DNA of 19,263 nucleotides from Candidatus Glassbacteria bacterium RIFCSPLOWO2_12_FULL_58_11 (GTDB lineage Bacteria > Gemmatimonadota > Glassbacteria > GWA2-58-10), in the NCBI GenBank assembly GCA_001780825.1, contig MFIX01000221.1, positions 22,284 through 41,546 of the forward strand, written 5' to 3'. A model generated the notes under the pieces. The model had not been told where the DNA came from, did not search any database, and worked only from the letters and a program-made list of their open reading frames with translations. Position 1 is the first letter of the stretch; each line of letters opens with the position of its first letter. Shown one piece after another: positions 1-6,498 of the stretch. The translations under genes were made by a program, and so were the position numbers.

Positions 1-5
1 TGTTA

Positions 6-533
6 ATGATCCTTTCCAGCCGTCAGATCAGGGAAAACCTGGGCACAAATATAATCATCGATCCGTTCGAAGAATGTCAGCTCAATCCCAACAGCTACAA
101 CCTCAGGCTGCACGAGGAGCTTTTGCTCTATGAGGCTCAAACTCTGGACATGAAAAAGGAGAACAAAGCCCGGCGGCTGGTCATTCCGCAAGCAGGGCTG
201 CTTCTCGATCCCCGGACGCTCTATCTCGGCCGGACCCTCGAATACACCCGGACCCGTAATTTCGTGCCGATGCTCGAGGGCCGCTCCTCGGTCGGCCGGC
301 TCGGGCTGTTCGTGCATATCACCGCTGGATTCGGGGATGTCGGATACAGCGGCTACTGGACTCTCGAGATGTTCTGTGTCCAGCCGATACGGATCTACGC
401 CGGGATTGAGGTCTGCCAGATCTTTTATCATACGATTGAAGAGAATTACGATTCCTCGTATGAGGGTAAGTACCAGGAAAACAGCGGGGTCCAGCCCAGC
501 CTGCTGCACAAGGAGTTCGAAAAACCGGCTTGA
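6..533 (+). CDS. dcd: dCTP deaminase
   Basis: Cytosolic enzyme of pyrimidine deoxynucleotide synthesis that deaminates dCTP to dUTP (or, in bifunctional members, directly to dUMP). The 175-residue length is normal for the dUTPase-fold family. The signature is clear: EGRSSVGRLG at residues 91-100 carries the Arg and Ser residues of the nucleotide pocket, then HITAGFGDVGYSGYWTLE (104-121) ends in the catalytic-type Glu121. The C-terminal GKYQENSGVQPS stretch matches the flexible lid over the active site. The TAGF..GY pattern resembles the bifunctional dCTP deaminase/dUTPase style more than the E. coli TAHRIDPGW style, but this cannot be settled by eye. Only five bases precede the ATG, so its ribosome binding site is outside the window. 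The next gene starts 172 nt downstream behind its own putative operator, so the two are probably not obligately co-transcribed. Confidence 0.93.
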   Translation: MILSSRQIRENLGTNIIIDPFEECQLNPNSYNLRLHEELLLYEAQTLDMKKENKARRLVIPQAGLLLDPRTLYLGRTLEYTRTRNFVPMLEGRSSVGRLGLFVHITAGFGDVGYSGYWTLEMFCVQPIRIYAGIEVCQIFYHTIEENYDSSYEGKYQENSGVQPSLLHKEFEKPA

Positions 534-591
534 TTGTCCGGCGCGCCGGGATTGACTGCGCGTGTATATTGGACAGGCGCTCGAATCTCTG

Positions 592-610
592 GAGAATGAT
601 ACTGATTCTC
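592..610. promoter_or_regulatory. Fur/Zur-family-like operator upstream of CobW-type GTPase
   Basis: The 19-mer GAGAATGATACTGATTCTC is an imperfect palindrome with perfect 6-bp outer arms (GAGAAT/ATTCTC). It matches the classical Fur box GATAATGATAATCATTATC at 15 of 19 positions. It sits 95 nt before the chosen GTG of a COG0523 GTPase, a family often controlled by the zinc repressor Zur, a Fur relative. A -35-like TTGGAC lies 17 nt before the GAGAAT arm, so the box may cover a -10 element. Zur versus Fur cannot be told apart here. Confidence 0.5.
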
Positions 611-705
611 CCGATCATATTTTCGCAATTTGCCCTTGGGCTGCTGCCGCAAGCTCCGCATTGGCCGGCCGCGAAAGGGAGGCCGACATACAGGTACGGG
701 GTAAC

Positions 706-1983
706 GTGAAAACTCTGGATAAAACAGCGGATAAAAAACAGTCCGAAACTAAATCTGAGCGGGGACAGGTACTATCGAAAAAGCTGCCGGTGACTGTGCT
801 TTCCGGTTACCTGGGTGCGGGTAAGACCGTGCTGCTCAACCATGTCCTGAATAACCGCCGCGGGATGAAAGTGGCGGTGATTGTCAACGACATGTCGGAG
901 ATCAATATCGACGCCGCCCTGGTCCGCGAGGGCGGGGCGGCCCTGAGCCGGACCGAGGAGAAGCTGGTCGAGATGTCCAATGGCTGTATCTGCTGCACCC
1001 TGCGGGAGGACCTGCTCCTCGAGGTGCGCAGCCTCGCCCTGGAGAACCGCTTTGACTACCTGTTGATCGAATCCACGGGAATCTCGGAACCTCTGCCGGT
1101 CGCTGAGACTTTCACTTTCAGTGACAAGCTGGGCCGCAGCCTGTCCGAGTTCGCCAGGTTGGACACCATGGTGACAGTTATCGATGCCGCCAATTTTCCG
1201 CAGGATCTCACCTCTCGCGACCTGCTCCGCGACCGCGGCGAATCGATCGGCGAAAAGGACCGCCGCACCCTGGTCAACCTGCTGATAGACCAGGTCGAGT
1301 TCGGTAATGTGATTGTGATAAACAAGACCGACCTGGCCGAGGGAAAGGAACTCGCGCGGCTCACCGCTCTGGTCAAAAGCCTGAATCCGGAGGTGGAAAT
1401 TATTTACACGACATTCGGTAAAGTGCCGCCGGAGAAAATTATCGGCACCGGCCGCTTCGATTTCCGGAAAGCCTCCCAGGCCCCGGGCTGGCTCAAAGTG
1501 ATGCGCGGCGGGGAGCTCCCGGAAAGCGAGGAGTTCGGCATCTCGAGCTTCACTTTCCGCGCCCGGCGGCCGTTCCACCCGGAGCGCTTCTGGCATTTCC
1601 TTCACGGGAAGCGGCCCGCGGTGATCCGGGCCAAGGGCTATTTCTGGCTGGCTACGCGGATGAAATACGCCGGGATGGTCTCGCAGGCCGGGAAAATTAC
1701 CGAGGCCTGGCTGGGCGGCGCCTGGTGGGCCGCGGTGGACAAGTCCCGCTGGCCGGATGACCCCGAGTTCAAGGCGCTGCTCGAGAGCCGCTGGAACGGG
1801 GAATACGGCGACCGGAGACAGGAAATCGTGTTTATCGGCCAGGGCCTGGACCGCTCCGAGTTGGAAAAAAAGCTCAACGAGTGCCTGCTTACCGATGCCG
1901 AACTGAAATCCGGCGAGACACTTTGGCGGAGTTTCAACGATCCCTTTATGGAATGGGTTCCAATCGCCAGGCACAGAGACTGA
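706..1983 (+). CDS. CobW/COG0523-family GTP-dependent metal chaperone
   Basis: G3E-family P-loop GTPase, likely a cytosolic zinc (or other metal) metallochaperone. With the GTG start at 706 the protein has 425 residues. Walker A GYLGAGKT is at 34-41, the family's metal-binding GCICC is at 93-97 followed by TLREDLL, ESTGISEP (122-129) forms the switch region, and the G4 element NKTD is at 206-209. The C-terminal half is a CobW_C-type domain with Trp-rich stretches (GGAWWAA), as in ZigA/YjiA-like proteins rather than cobaltochelatase CobW. The reading frame is open back to a GTG at 562, but that extension looks non-homologous and would run through the operator at 592-610. GTG 706 has a GGGG-containing upstream stretch. 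The operator suggests derepression on metal starvation. Family assignment is firm; the metal is inferred. Confidence 0.9.
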   Translation: MKTLDKTADKKQSETKSERGQVLSKKLPVTVLSGYLGAGKTVLLNHVLNNRRGMKVAVIVNDMSEINIDAALVREGGAALSRTEEKLVEMSNGCICCTLREDLLLEVRSLALENRFDYLLIESTGISEPLPVAETFTFSDKLGRSLSEFARLDTMVTVIDAANFPQDLTSRDLLRDRGESIGEKDRRTLVNLLIDQVEFGNVIVINKTDLAEGKELARLTALVKSLNPEVEIIYTTFGKVPPEKIIGTGRFDFRKASQAPGWLKVMRGGELPESEEFGISSFTFRARRPFHPERFWHFLHGKRPAVIRAKGYFWLATRMKYAGMVSQAGKITEAWLGGAWWAAVDKSRWPDDPEFKALLESRWNGEYGDRRQEIVFIGQGLDRSELEKKLNECLLTDAELKSGETLWRSFNDPFMEWVPIARHRD

Positions 1984-1999
1984 GTGTCGGCTTACTCAG

Positions 2000-2017
2000 A
2001 AAAACCTGCCCGGGCAG
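2000..2017 (-). terminator. Possible rho-independent terminator after exported O-methyltransferase-like gene
   Basis: Read on the - strand, the perfect 12-bp palindrome CTGCCCGGGCAG is followed by G and five Ts, and begins 6 nt after the TAA of the gene at 2023-2670. The stem is short and the loop tight, so strength is uncertain. It lies in the 39-nt gap between two convergent genes. Confidence 0.4.
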
Positions 2018-2022
2018 TTGCC

Positions 2023-2670
2023 TTATTTCTTATAAGTTAAGGCCACGCCGTCCTCACCGGTCTGCAGAATAACCGTATTCAATCCCTCGGTATCCAGCAC
2101 ATAATCCAGGTAATCGCGCATCGACTCGGCCAGCCTCAAGGCATTGTGCGCCACGATTACTCCGCCATGCGTAATGTGCGGGTAAATCGTGTCCAGATAT
2201 TGTTTGTACTGCTCTTTCGCAGCGTCGATAAATACCAGGTCGTAATTCCCTTTCAGCCCGGCCAGAGATTGCCGGGCATCGCCCTCGATAATCGTGATCA
2301 GATCCTCCACCCCCGCCTTGCGAAAATTCGCACCGGCGAGCTTCACTTTTTCGTGGTCGATCTCCAGGGTGGTCAGCTTACCGCCTGTTTCCCTCAGGGC
2401 CAGGGCCATCCAGATTGTGGAAACGCCGTTCGAGGTCCCGACTTCGAGCACGCTTTTAGCTCCCCTCATCCGGACCAGCATCTGCAGCAGGCGCCCATCC
2501 TGCGGGGGTACATTCAGCATGTTGTGACTCGAGCCGAACTGGTGCAGCTCCTGCAAGAGCTTGTAAACCGGCTGTTTCAGCTCTTCAGACGTGAACCGGC
2601 TCCCTTGCGCCAGGGCCGCGGTCGCGGCCATTAAAAGCGTGCTCAGCAGTACGATCGCCTTCATCAGCAT
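2023..2670 (-). CDS. Exported O-methyltransferase-like protein (class I SAM fold)
   Basis: Class I SAM-dependent methyltransferase of the COMT/YrrM-like O-methyltransferase family (Methyltransf_3/24 style), preceded by what looks like a Sec signal peptide (KAIVLLSTLLMAATAALAQ). Motif I VLEVGTSNG is at residues 74-82, the ribose-binding acidic residue lies in LTTLEIDHE, and FIDAAKEQY (147-155) holds the first metal-ligand Asp. The second metal motif, usually Asp-Asn, reads AHNAL (His175-Asn176), so one ligand is changed. The start was chosen because GGGAGGA lies immediately upstream of ATG 2670; ATG 2664 is equally plausible, and the longer GTG at 2682 would swallow the Shine-Dalgarno sequence. 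A methyltransferase in the periplasm is odd because SAM is cytosolic; the N-terminal helix could instead be an uncleaved membrane anchor. Substrate unknown. It is 171 nt beyond the preceding - strand gene and may have its own promoter. Confidence 0.82.
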   Translation of the reverse strand: MLMKAIVLLSTLLMAATAALAQGSRFTSEELKQPVYKLLQELHQFGSSHNMLNVPPQDGRLLQMLVRMRGAKSVLEVGTSNGVSTIWMALALRETGGKLTTLEIDHEKVKLAGANFRKAGVEDLITIIEGDARQSLAGLKGNYDLVFIDAAKEQYKQYLDTIYPHITHGGVIVAHNALRLAESMRDYLDYVLDTEGLNTVILQTGEDGVALTYKK

Positions 2671-2784
2671 ATTTCCTCCCACAGTAGATCCGGCATCGAT
2701 AAACCCACATCAGACGAGATAAAGACAGGCGGCTTTTCAATAAACCTATTCAATATGCTTGAATTTTGCCGGCAATACAATAAG

Positions 2785-2797
2785 ACTGATTCTCAGT
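2785..2797. promoter_or_regulatory. Inverted repeat sharing a 10-mer with the 592-610 operator
   Basis: ACTGATTCTCAGT is an inverted repeat with 5-bp arms and a 3-nt centre. Its first ten bases, ACTGATTCTC, recur exactly at 601-610 in the Fur/Zur-like operator. It lies about 115 nt upstream of the exported O-methyltransferase-like gene (- strand). Its match to a Fur 7-1-7 box is weaker (about 10 of 14). Nothing else was recognised in the 171-nt gap 2671-2841. Confidence 0.25.
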
Positions 2798-2841
2798 TAA
2801 GTGTTATTTTAATCCCGCGAGCGATATCTCCGCGCCCGGAA

Positions 2842-3525
2842 TCAGGCTTTAAGCCGCTTTCCCTCAATACCGACATGGGTGATGAAAAACCGGCGGGCCG
2901 TCGCCGCCGCGTGCCTGATCCGGCCGGCCAATTCTTTGAATTCCCGGAAAGTGTATCCGGCATGGAGCGACTCCCGGTACATCTTTTTCATGGTCGGGTC
3001 GTAGCCGGCGCCGAATATCCGGACATAGAGCTCGAGAATGGGTGCGGGCGGCCGCCGCAGGTCCCGGACGATAAACCGGCGGCCCTGAGCGGTGACCCGG
3101 GCGATCTCGTTCAGGGCCGCGGAAGGGTCGGGAAGATGGTGCAGCATCGAATGGCTGTAAACCAGGCCGAAAGATTCGTCTCTGAAAGGAATCTGGTCCG
3201 CGCGGGCGCAGACCGGCAGGATCCGCCCATCAAGCCCGGCCTCGGCCAGGTTGGAGCGGGCCTTGTCGAGCATGTTCCAGGACAGGTCCAGCGCCACGAT
3301 ACGCAGCCGGCTATGCCCGCGCGCCAGCCGGATGGGGATATTGGCGGTCCCGGCGCCCACATCCAGGACTGGAAGCTCTCTTTGAGGGCCTTGCTCAGGC
3401 AGCAGCTCGACCAGCCGGCCGACAAATTTCTTTTCCACCAGCGTCAGATAATTTTTCGAAAGACTGTCGTACGATTCGACCTCTTGCGGCAGAACCATTG
3501 CCCCATCTTCGGGTAACCTTTTCAA
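2842..3525 (-). CDS. Class I SAM-dependent methyltransferase (Methyltransf_11 type)
   Basis: Cytosolic 227-residue methyltransferase of the UbiE/Methyltransf_11 kind. Motif I VLDVGAGTAN is at residues 53-62, an acidic ribose-binding residue is in VALDLSWNM (Asp80), an acidic adenine-contact region follows (ARADQIPFRDESF), and motif IV-like LVYSHSMLHHLPDP spans 121-134. The start is TTG at 3525, supported by AAGGAG five bases upstream; no ATG nearby has comparable support. It follows the radical SAM gene by 65 nt on the same strand and is probably the last gene of that operon, so it may act on the same product. No signal peptide or membrane segment. The acceptor substrate cannot be read from the sequence; small molecule and lipid head group are both possible. 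Confidence 0.85.
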   Translation of the reverse strand: MKRLPEDGAMVLPQEVESYDSLSKNYLTLVEKKFVGRLVELLPEQGPQRELPVLDVGAGTANIPIRLARGHSRLRIVALDLSWNMLDKARSNLAEAGLDGRILPVCARADQIPFRDESFGLVYSHSMLHHLPDPSAALNEIARVTAQGRRFIVRDLRRPPAPILELYVRIFGAGYDPTMKKMYRESLHAGYTFREFKELAGRIRHAAATARRFFITHVGIEGKRLKA

Positions 3526-3556
3526 ACTCGCTCCTTGCCAATTTTTTCGCCTGCTC

Positions 3557-3575
3557 CGGCTCTCGCGCGGAGCCG
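3557..3575. other. Hairpin between radical SAM and methyltransferase genes
   Basis: CGGCTC and GAGCCG form a perfect 6-bp stem with a 7-nt loop in the 65-nt gap between two - strand genes. No U-tract follows on the - strand, so it is not a simple terminator; it could be an mRNA-stability or processing element, or chance in GC-rich DNA. Confidence 0.2.
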
Positions 3576-3590
3576 CGGCTTCCAGCCCGG

Positions 3591-5345
3591 CTATTTCCGG
3601 TTGGCCGCGGCCAATTGCAGGCTCGCCTGGTTGACTCGCTGCTGGAGCTGGTTGATCCAGCGGTAATCGCAGGATAACAGGTCCAGCAGGGCCTGATATT
3701 TGAATTTTTTCGCGCCCTCTTTGCCGGCGTACCCCGCGGCCCTCAGCATCAGAAAATGCTCATCCGTCACCTCAGTGACAAAACCCCGGTCCTCGAGGGC
3801 CCGGCGCAGTTCCTGGCAGAGTCCGAGAATCTCCCGCAAGCCCCGTCCCTCGAGCTTCAGCTCGATTTCCGGCCAGAGGTAAGTCGGCTTGTATAGCACA
3901 TAATCGTATTCCAGCATCTCGCGGACAAAATTTTCCCCCAGCTCGAATCCGAAGCGCTCCTTTTCATTAAACCAGGCAGTCCCCGGAAAGGGAGCCGGCG
4001 GACTGACCAGTACCGAATCCGGCTGCGTCTGTTCCACCAGGCTGATATTTTCCGCCAGCAGCTCTTCGAGCGTCACCCGTCCCAGGGTGGGCGCGGGATA
4101 GATCAGGGAAAGGCCGATGTCCAGCGGCAGACCCTCGGCCCGCGCGGCCTGGCGCATCGCTTTGACCGTACCGATAATGTTCGCTCGGCCGGCCCCCTTG
4201 TTCATCACCAGCTCATTGACTGTGTCCATACCCGACTCGGCGCCCATGAAAACCGCCCGCAGACCGGAGCGCAGGAGCTGACGGTAGGTTGCCACGATCC
4301 GCTGGTGAACTTCCTCTCTCCGGGCCTCGGCCTCCGCGCGGACAAACATCGAGAAAGTCAGCTTGAGCGCCCGCGCCTCGATCAGCGCGGCGATCCGTCC
4401 GGCCTGGTTCAGCGTGGTCGATGAGCCGGCGAAACGGAATATCCCGATGCCGGCGGATATCATCCGGGCAAGCTCATCGAGCAGGCTCTCCGGATCGCGG
4501 AGCGAATGCACGCCGTAAATACAGGTATGGGTGCAGAAATTGCACTTGCCCCACGGGCAGCCCTGCGAATCCACAATCACGTGGATCCGGGTCTTCCCCT
4601 CGAAATCCTCGTAGCCGGATACCGCCTTGCTGCCGGCCTCGCCCTCCTCGATCAGCGGCTTCGCGACCGGCCTCTCGGACCGGCAGATCAGGTTTCTCAA
4701 TTTTCCTCGTCCGGCCTCGGCGCTGACAGCGGCCAGCAACACTTCCCGGCCCCGGTACTCCCGGCTCAACTCCAGAATACCGGCCAGCGCTATTTCGCCC
4801 TCTCCGATCACCACGACATCGAACAGCCCTTCCTCCAGCACCGCCTCCTGGTAAATCGAGGCGTGGGGGCCGCCGATAACGATGAGAACATCCGGAGCGA
4901 ACCGGCGCACCCGGCGGGCCAATTCTTTCGCACTGCGATAGGCTTCTCCGTACCATGATTTTATCCCGAGGACCCGGCAGCCGGAATCGCGGACACGCAG
5001 GGCGAGATCCCGGAGCATGCGGTCGAGCCGCCTGCGCTGGATGGACGTGGTAACTTCCTGGCTCAGCAGAAAGAGCGGACCGGCAAGTCGCCGGAAAAGT
5101 TTCTTACCGCTTTTGCCTGTATTTTCGCCGGGGATAAGCAGGGAGGCCAGGAAGCGGTTGGAAGCGGCCAGAGGACGCGGAGTCAGCTTCTGCCAGCGGC
5201 TGCTTCTGGCCCAGTCGGCAAGCTCGACCTCGAAATCCCGGGCCTGGACGAAAGCCTTCAACAGGGCCAGACCGTTATCCAGAAAATCATCGCTGGGCGA
5301 GCGGCGGCGGCTGGCAATGGAATTCCAGAGGATCAGATCAGGCAT
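3591..5345 (-). CDS. B12-binding-domain-type radical SAM protein
   Basis: 584-residue enzyme with the layout of class B/BchE-like radical SAM proteins. An N-terminal Rossmann-type cobalamin-binding-like domain (about 1-200) contains VLGIKSWYGE, VLIVIGGPHAS (153-163) and DVVVIGEGE (176-184). A radical SAM TIM-barrel core (about 250-460) starts DSQGCPWGKCNFCTH. The cluster cysteines Cys263, Cys268 and Cys271 are spaced CX4CX2C rather than CX3CX2C. A SAM-binding-like GAESG is at 368-372. A helical C-terminal extension (about 470-584) is unassigned. The DxHxxG cobalamin-ligand motif is not evident, so cobalamin, if bound, may lack a lower His ligand. Its ATG overlaps the end of the HD-GYP gene by 8 nt, implying translational coupling. 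Expected chemistry is methylation or another radical reaction on an unknown, possibly lipid or polyketide-like, substrate. Confidence 0.88.
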   Translation of the reverse strand: MPDLILWNSIASRRRSPSDDFLDNGLALLKAFVQARDFEVELADWARSSRWQKLTPRPLAASNRFLASLLIPGENTGKSGKKLFRRLAGPLFLLSQEVTTSIQRRRLDRMLRDLALRVRDSGCRVLGIKSWYGEAYRSAKELARRVRRFAPDVLIVIGGPHASIYQEAVLEEGLFDVVVIGEGEIALAGILELSREYRGREVLLAAVSAEAGRGKLRNLICRSERPVAKPLIEEGEAGSKAVSGYEDFEGKTRIHVIVDSQGCPWGKCNFCTHTCIYGVHSLRDPESLLDELARMISAGIGIFRFAGSSTTLNQAGRIAALIEARALKLTFSMFVRAEAEARREEVHQRIVATYRQLLRSGLRAVFMGAESGMDTVNELVMNKGAGRANIIGTVKAMRQAARAEGLPLDIGLSLIYPAPTLGRVTLEELLAENISLVEQTQPDSVLVSPPAPFPGTAWFNEKERFGFELGENFVREMLEYDYVLYKPTYLWPEIELKLEGRGLREILGLCQELRRALEDRGFVTEVTDEHFLMLRAAGYAGKEGAKKFKYQALLDLLSCDYRWINQLQQRVNQASLQLAAANRK

Positions 5346-6378
5346 CCGGTCTTGTCTCTTCCATGGGCTTTCCGTCGATCTCTCCCGACTGAAGCAGCTC
5401 GATAAAGCGCCCGGCCAGGGCTGGATCCCACATCACCCCGGCCTTGGCTTTCAGCTCGGCGATCGCCGCCTCACGGGAAAGCCCTTTGCGGTACGGACGG
5501 TCGGTGGTCATTGCATCGTAGCTGTCGGCGATAGCGATTATCCTGGCGTAGAGAGGGATTTCCTCTCCCTTAAGCCCTTCCGGATAGCCCTTCCCGTCAT
5601 AGCGCTCGTGATGGTAGCGCACCGCTTCCCGGATGCCGCTCAACGATTGCAGTGGCTTCAGTATTTTTTCACCCTTGCCGGGATGGGCGAGAATCCGCGA
5701 AAATTCATCGCTGTTCAGGGGGCCCGGCTTGTTCAGCACATTGTCAGGAACGCCGATTTTCCCTACATCGTGGAGAATCCCCGCCATCCGGATGGTATTG
5801 CGGTCCCTCTTCGACAAACCCTCCAGGCGGGCCAGGCTCACAGCGTAGCGGGCCACCCGTTCATTATGCCCCTCCGTGTATTTGTCCTTGGCCTCAATGG
5901 CATTAGCCAGCGAGGCGATGACATTGTCGGAGCGGTCGAGAAAATCGTTCAGGCGTTTCATCCGCAGCAGCGACTTGACCCGGGCCCGCAGCTCGATGAT
6001 ACTGACCGGCTTGTTCAGAAACTCATCCGCCCCGGCCTCGATGGCCTTGATTTTCTGATCCTGGCTGTACACCGCGGTGATCATCACCACCGGTATCAGG
6101 CGCGTTTCCTCGCGGCTTTTCAGCTGACGGCAGACCACCAGTCCATCCACCTTGGGCATCATCAGGTCGAGCAGGATCAGATCGGGCCGTATTCCGAGCA
6201 CCAGCTCGAGGACCTGCGCGCCATCCTCCGCCTCCAGGGTCTCGTACCCCTCCTTTTGCAGCAGAAATACCAGGCCCTTGCGGATGGCCAGCTCGTCATC
6301 CACTACCAGCACCCGGGCCGGCGTGCTTTTCCCCGGATATTCTTCTTCAGTCAGGATTTCATCCGGCAGACTGGCCAT
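5338..6378 (-). CDS. Response regulator with HD-GYP c-di-GMP phosphodiesterase output
   Basis: 346-residue two-domain regulator. The N-terminal receiver (about 20-138) has an intact phosphorylation site: acidic pair Asp27-Asp28, phospho-acceptor Asp71 in LLDLMMP, Thr101 and Lys123. The HD-GYP domain (about 150-335) has HDVGKIG (203-209), His232, the His-His pair at 256-257 and DGKGYP (261-266), with DSYDAMTTDRPYR further on. All hallmark metal and GYP residues are present, so hydrolysis of cyclic di-GMP is expected. It lies 120 nt after the histidine kinase on the same strand and is the obvious phosphorylation target. Its stop codon overlaps the start of the radical SAM gene. A weak AAGGTG precedes the ATG. 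The 120-nt gap contains only a poor promoter-like match. Confidence 0.94.
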   Translation of the reverse strand: MASLPDEILTEEEYPGKSTPARVLVVDDELAIRKGLVFLLQKEGYETLEAEDGAQVLELVLGIRPDLILLDLMMPKVDGLVVCRQLKSREETRLIPVVMITAVYSQDQKIKAIEAGADEFLNKPVSIIELRARVKSLLRMKRLNDFLDRSDNVIASLANAIEAKDKYTEGHNERVARYAVSLARLEGLSKRDRNTIRMAGILHDVGKIGVPDNVLNKPGPLNSDEFSRILAHPGKGEKILKPLQSLSGIREAVRYHHERYDGKGYPEGLKGEEIPLYARIIAIADSYDAMTTDRPYRKGLSREAAIAELKAKAGVMWDPALAGRFIELLQSGEIDGKPMEETRPDA

Positions 6379-6498
6379 CGATCGCGCACCTTTAGTCTAT
6401 GACAGCGGTACAAATGAATGTCGGCTGAGCTTTAAACTGCTTGCCGGCTTTTTATGAACCGGAAATTTTACATCCGCAAAATGCTTCGCACCCGGATT

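Noticed and set aside
562..705. N-terminal extension of the CobW-family protein from GTG 562
   Set aside because: The extra 48 residues do not resemble the family, and the DNA carries the Fur/Zur-like palindrome; GTG 706 is preferred.
772..1974. Long - strand open frame of 400 codons
   Set aside because: Antisense to the CobW-family gene, which has intact GTPase motifs. No recognisable protein features.
5017..6402. Long + strand open frame of 461 codons
   Set aside because: It lies entirely antisense to the HD-GYP and radical SAM genes, whose protein motifs are unmistakable. Its translation is low-complexity and shows no domain; such frames are common in GC-rich DNA.
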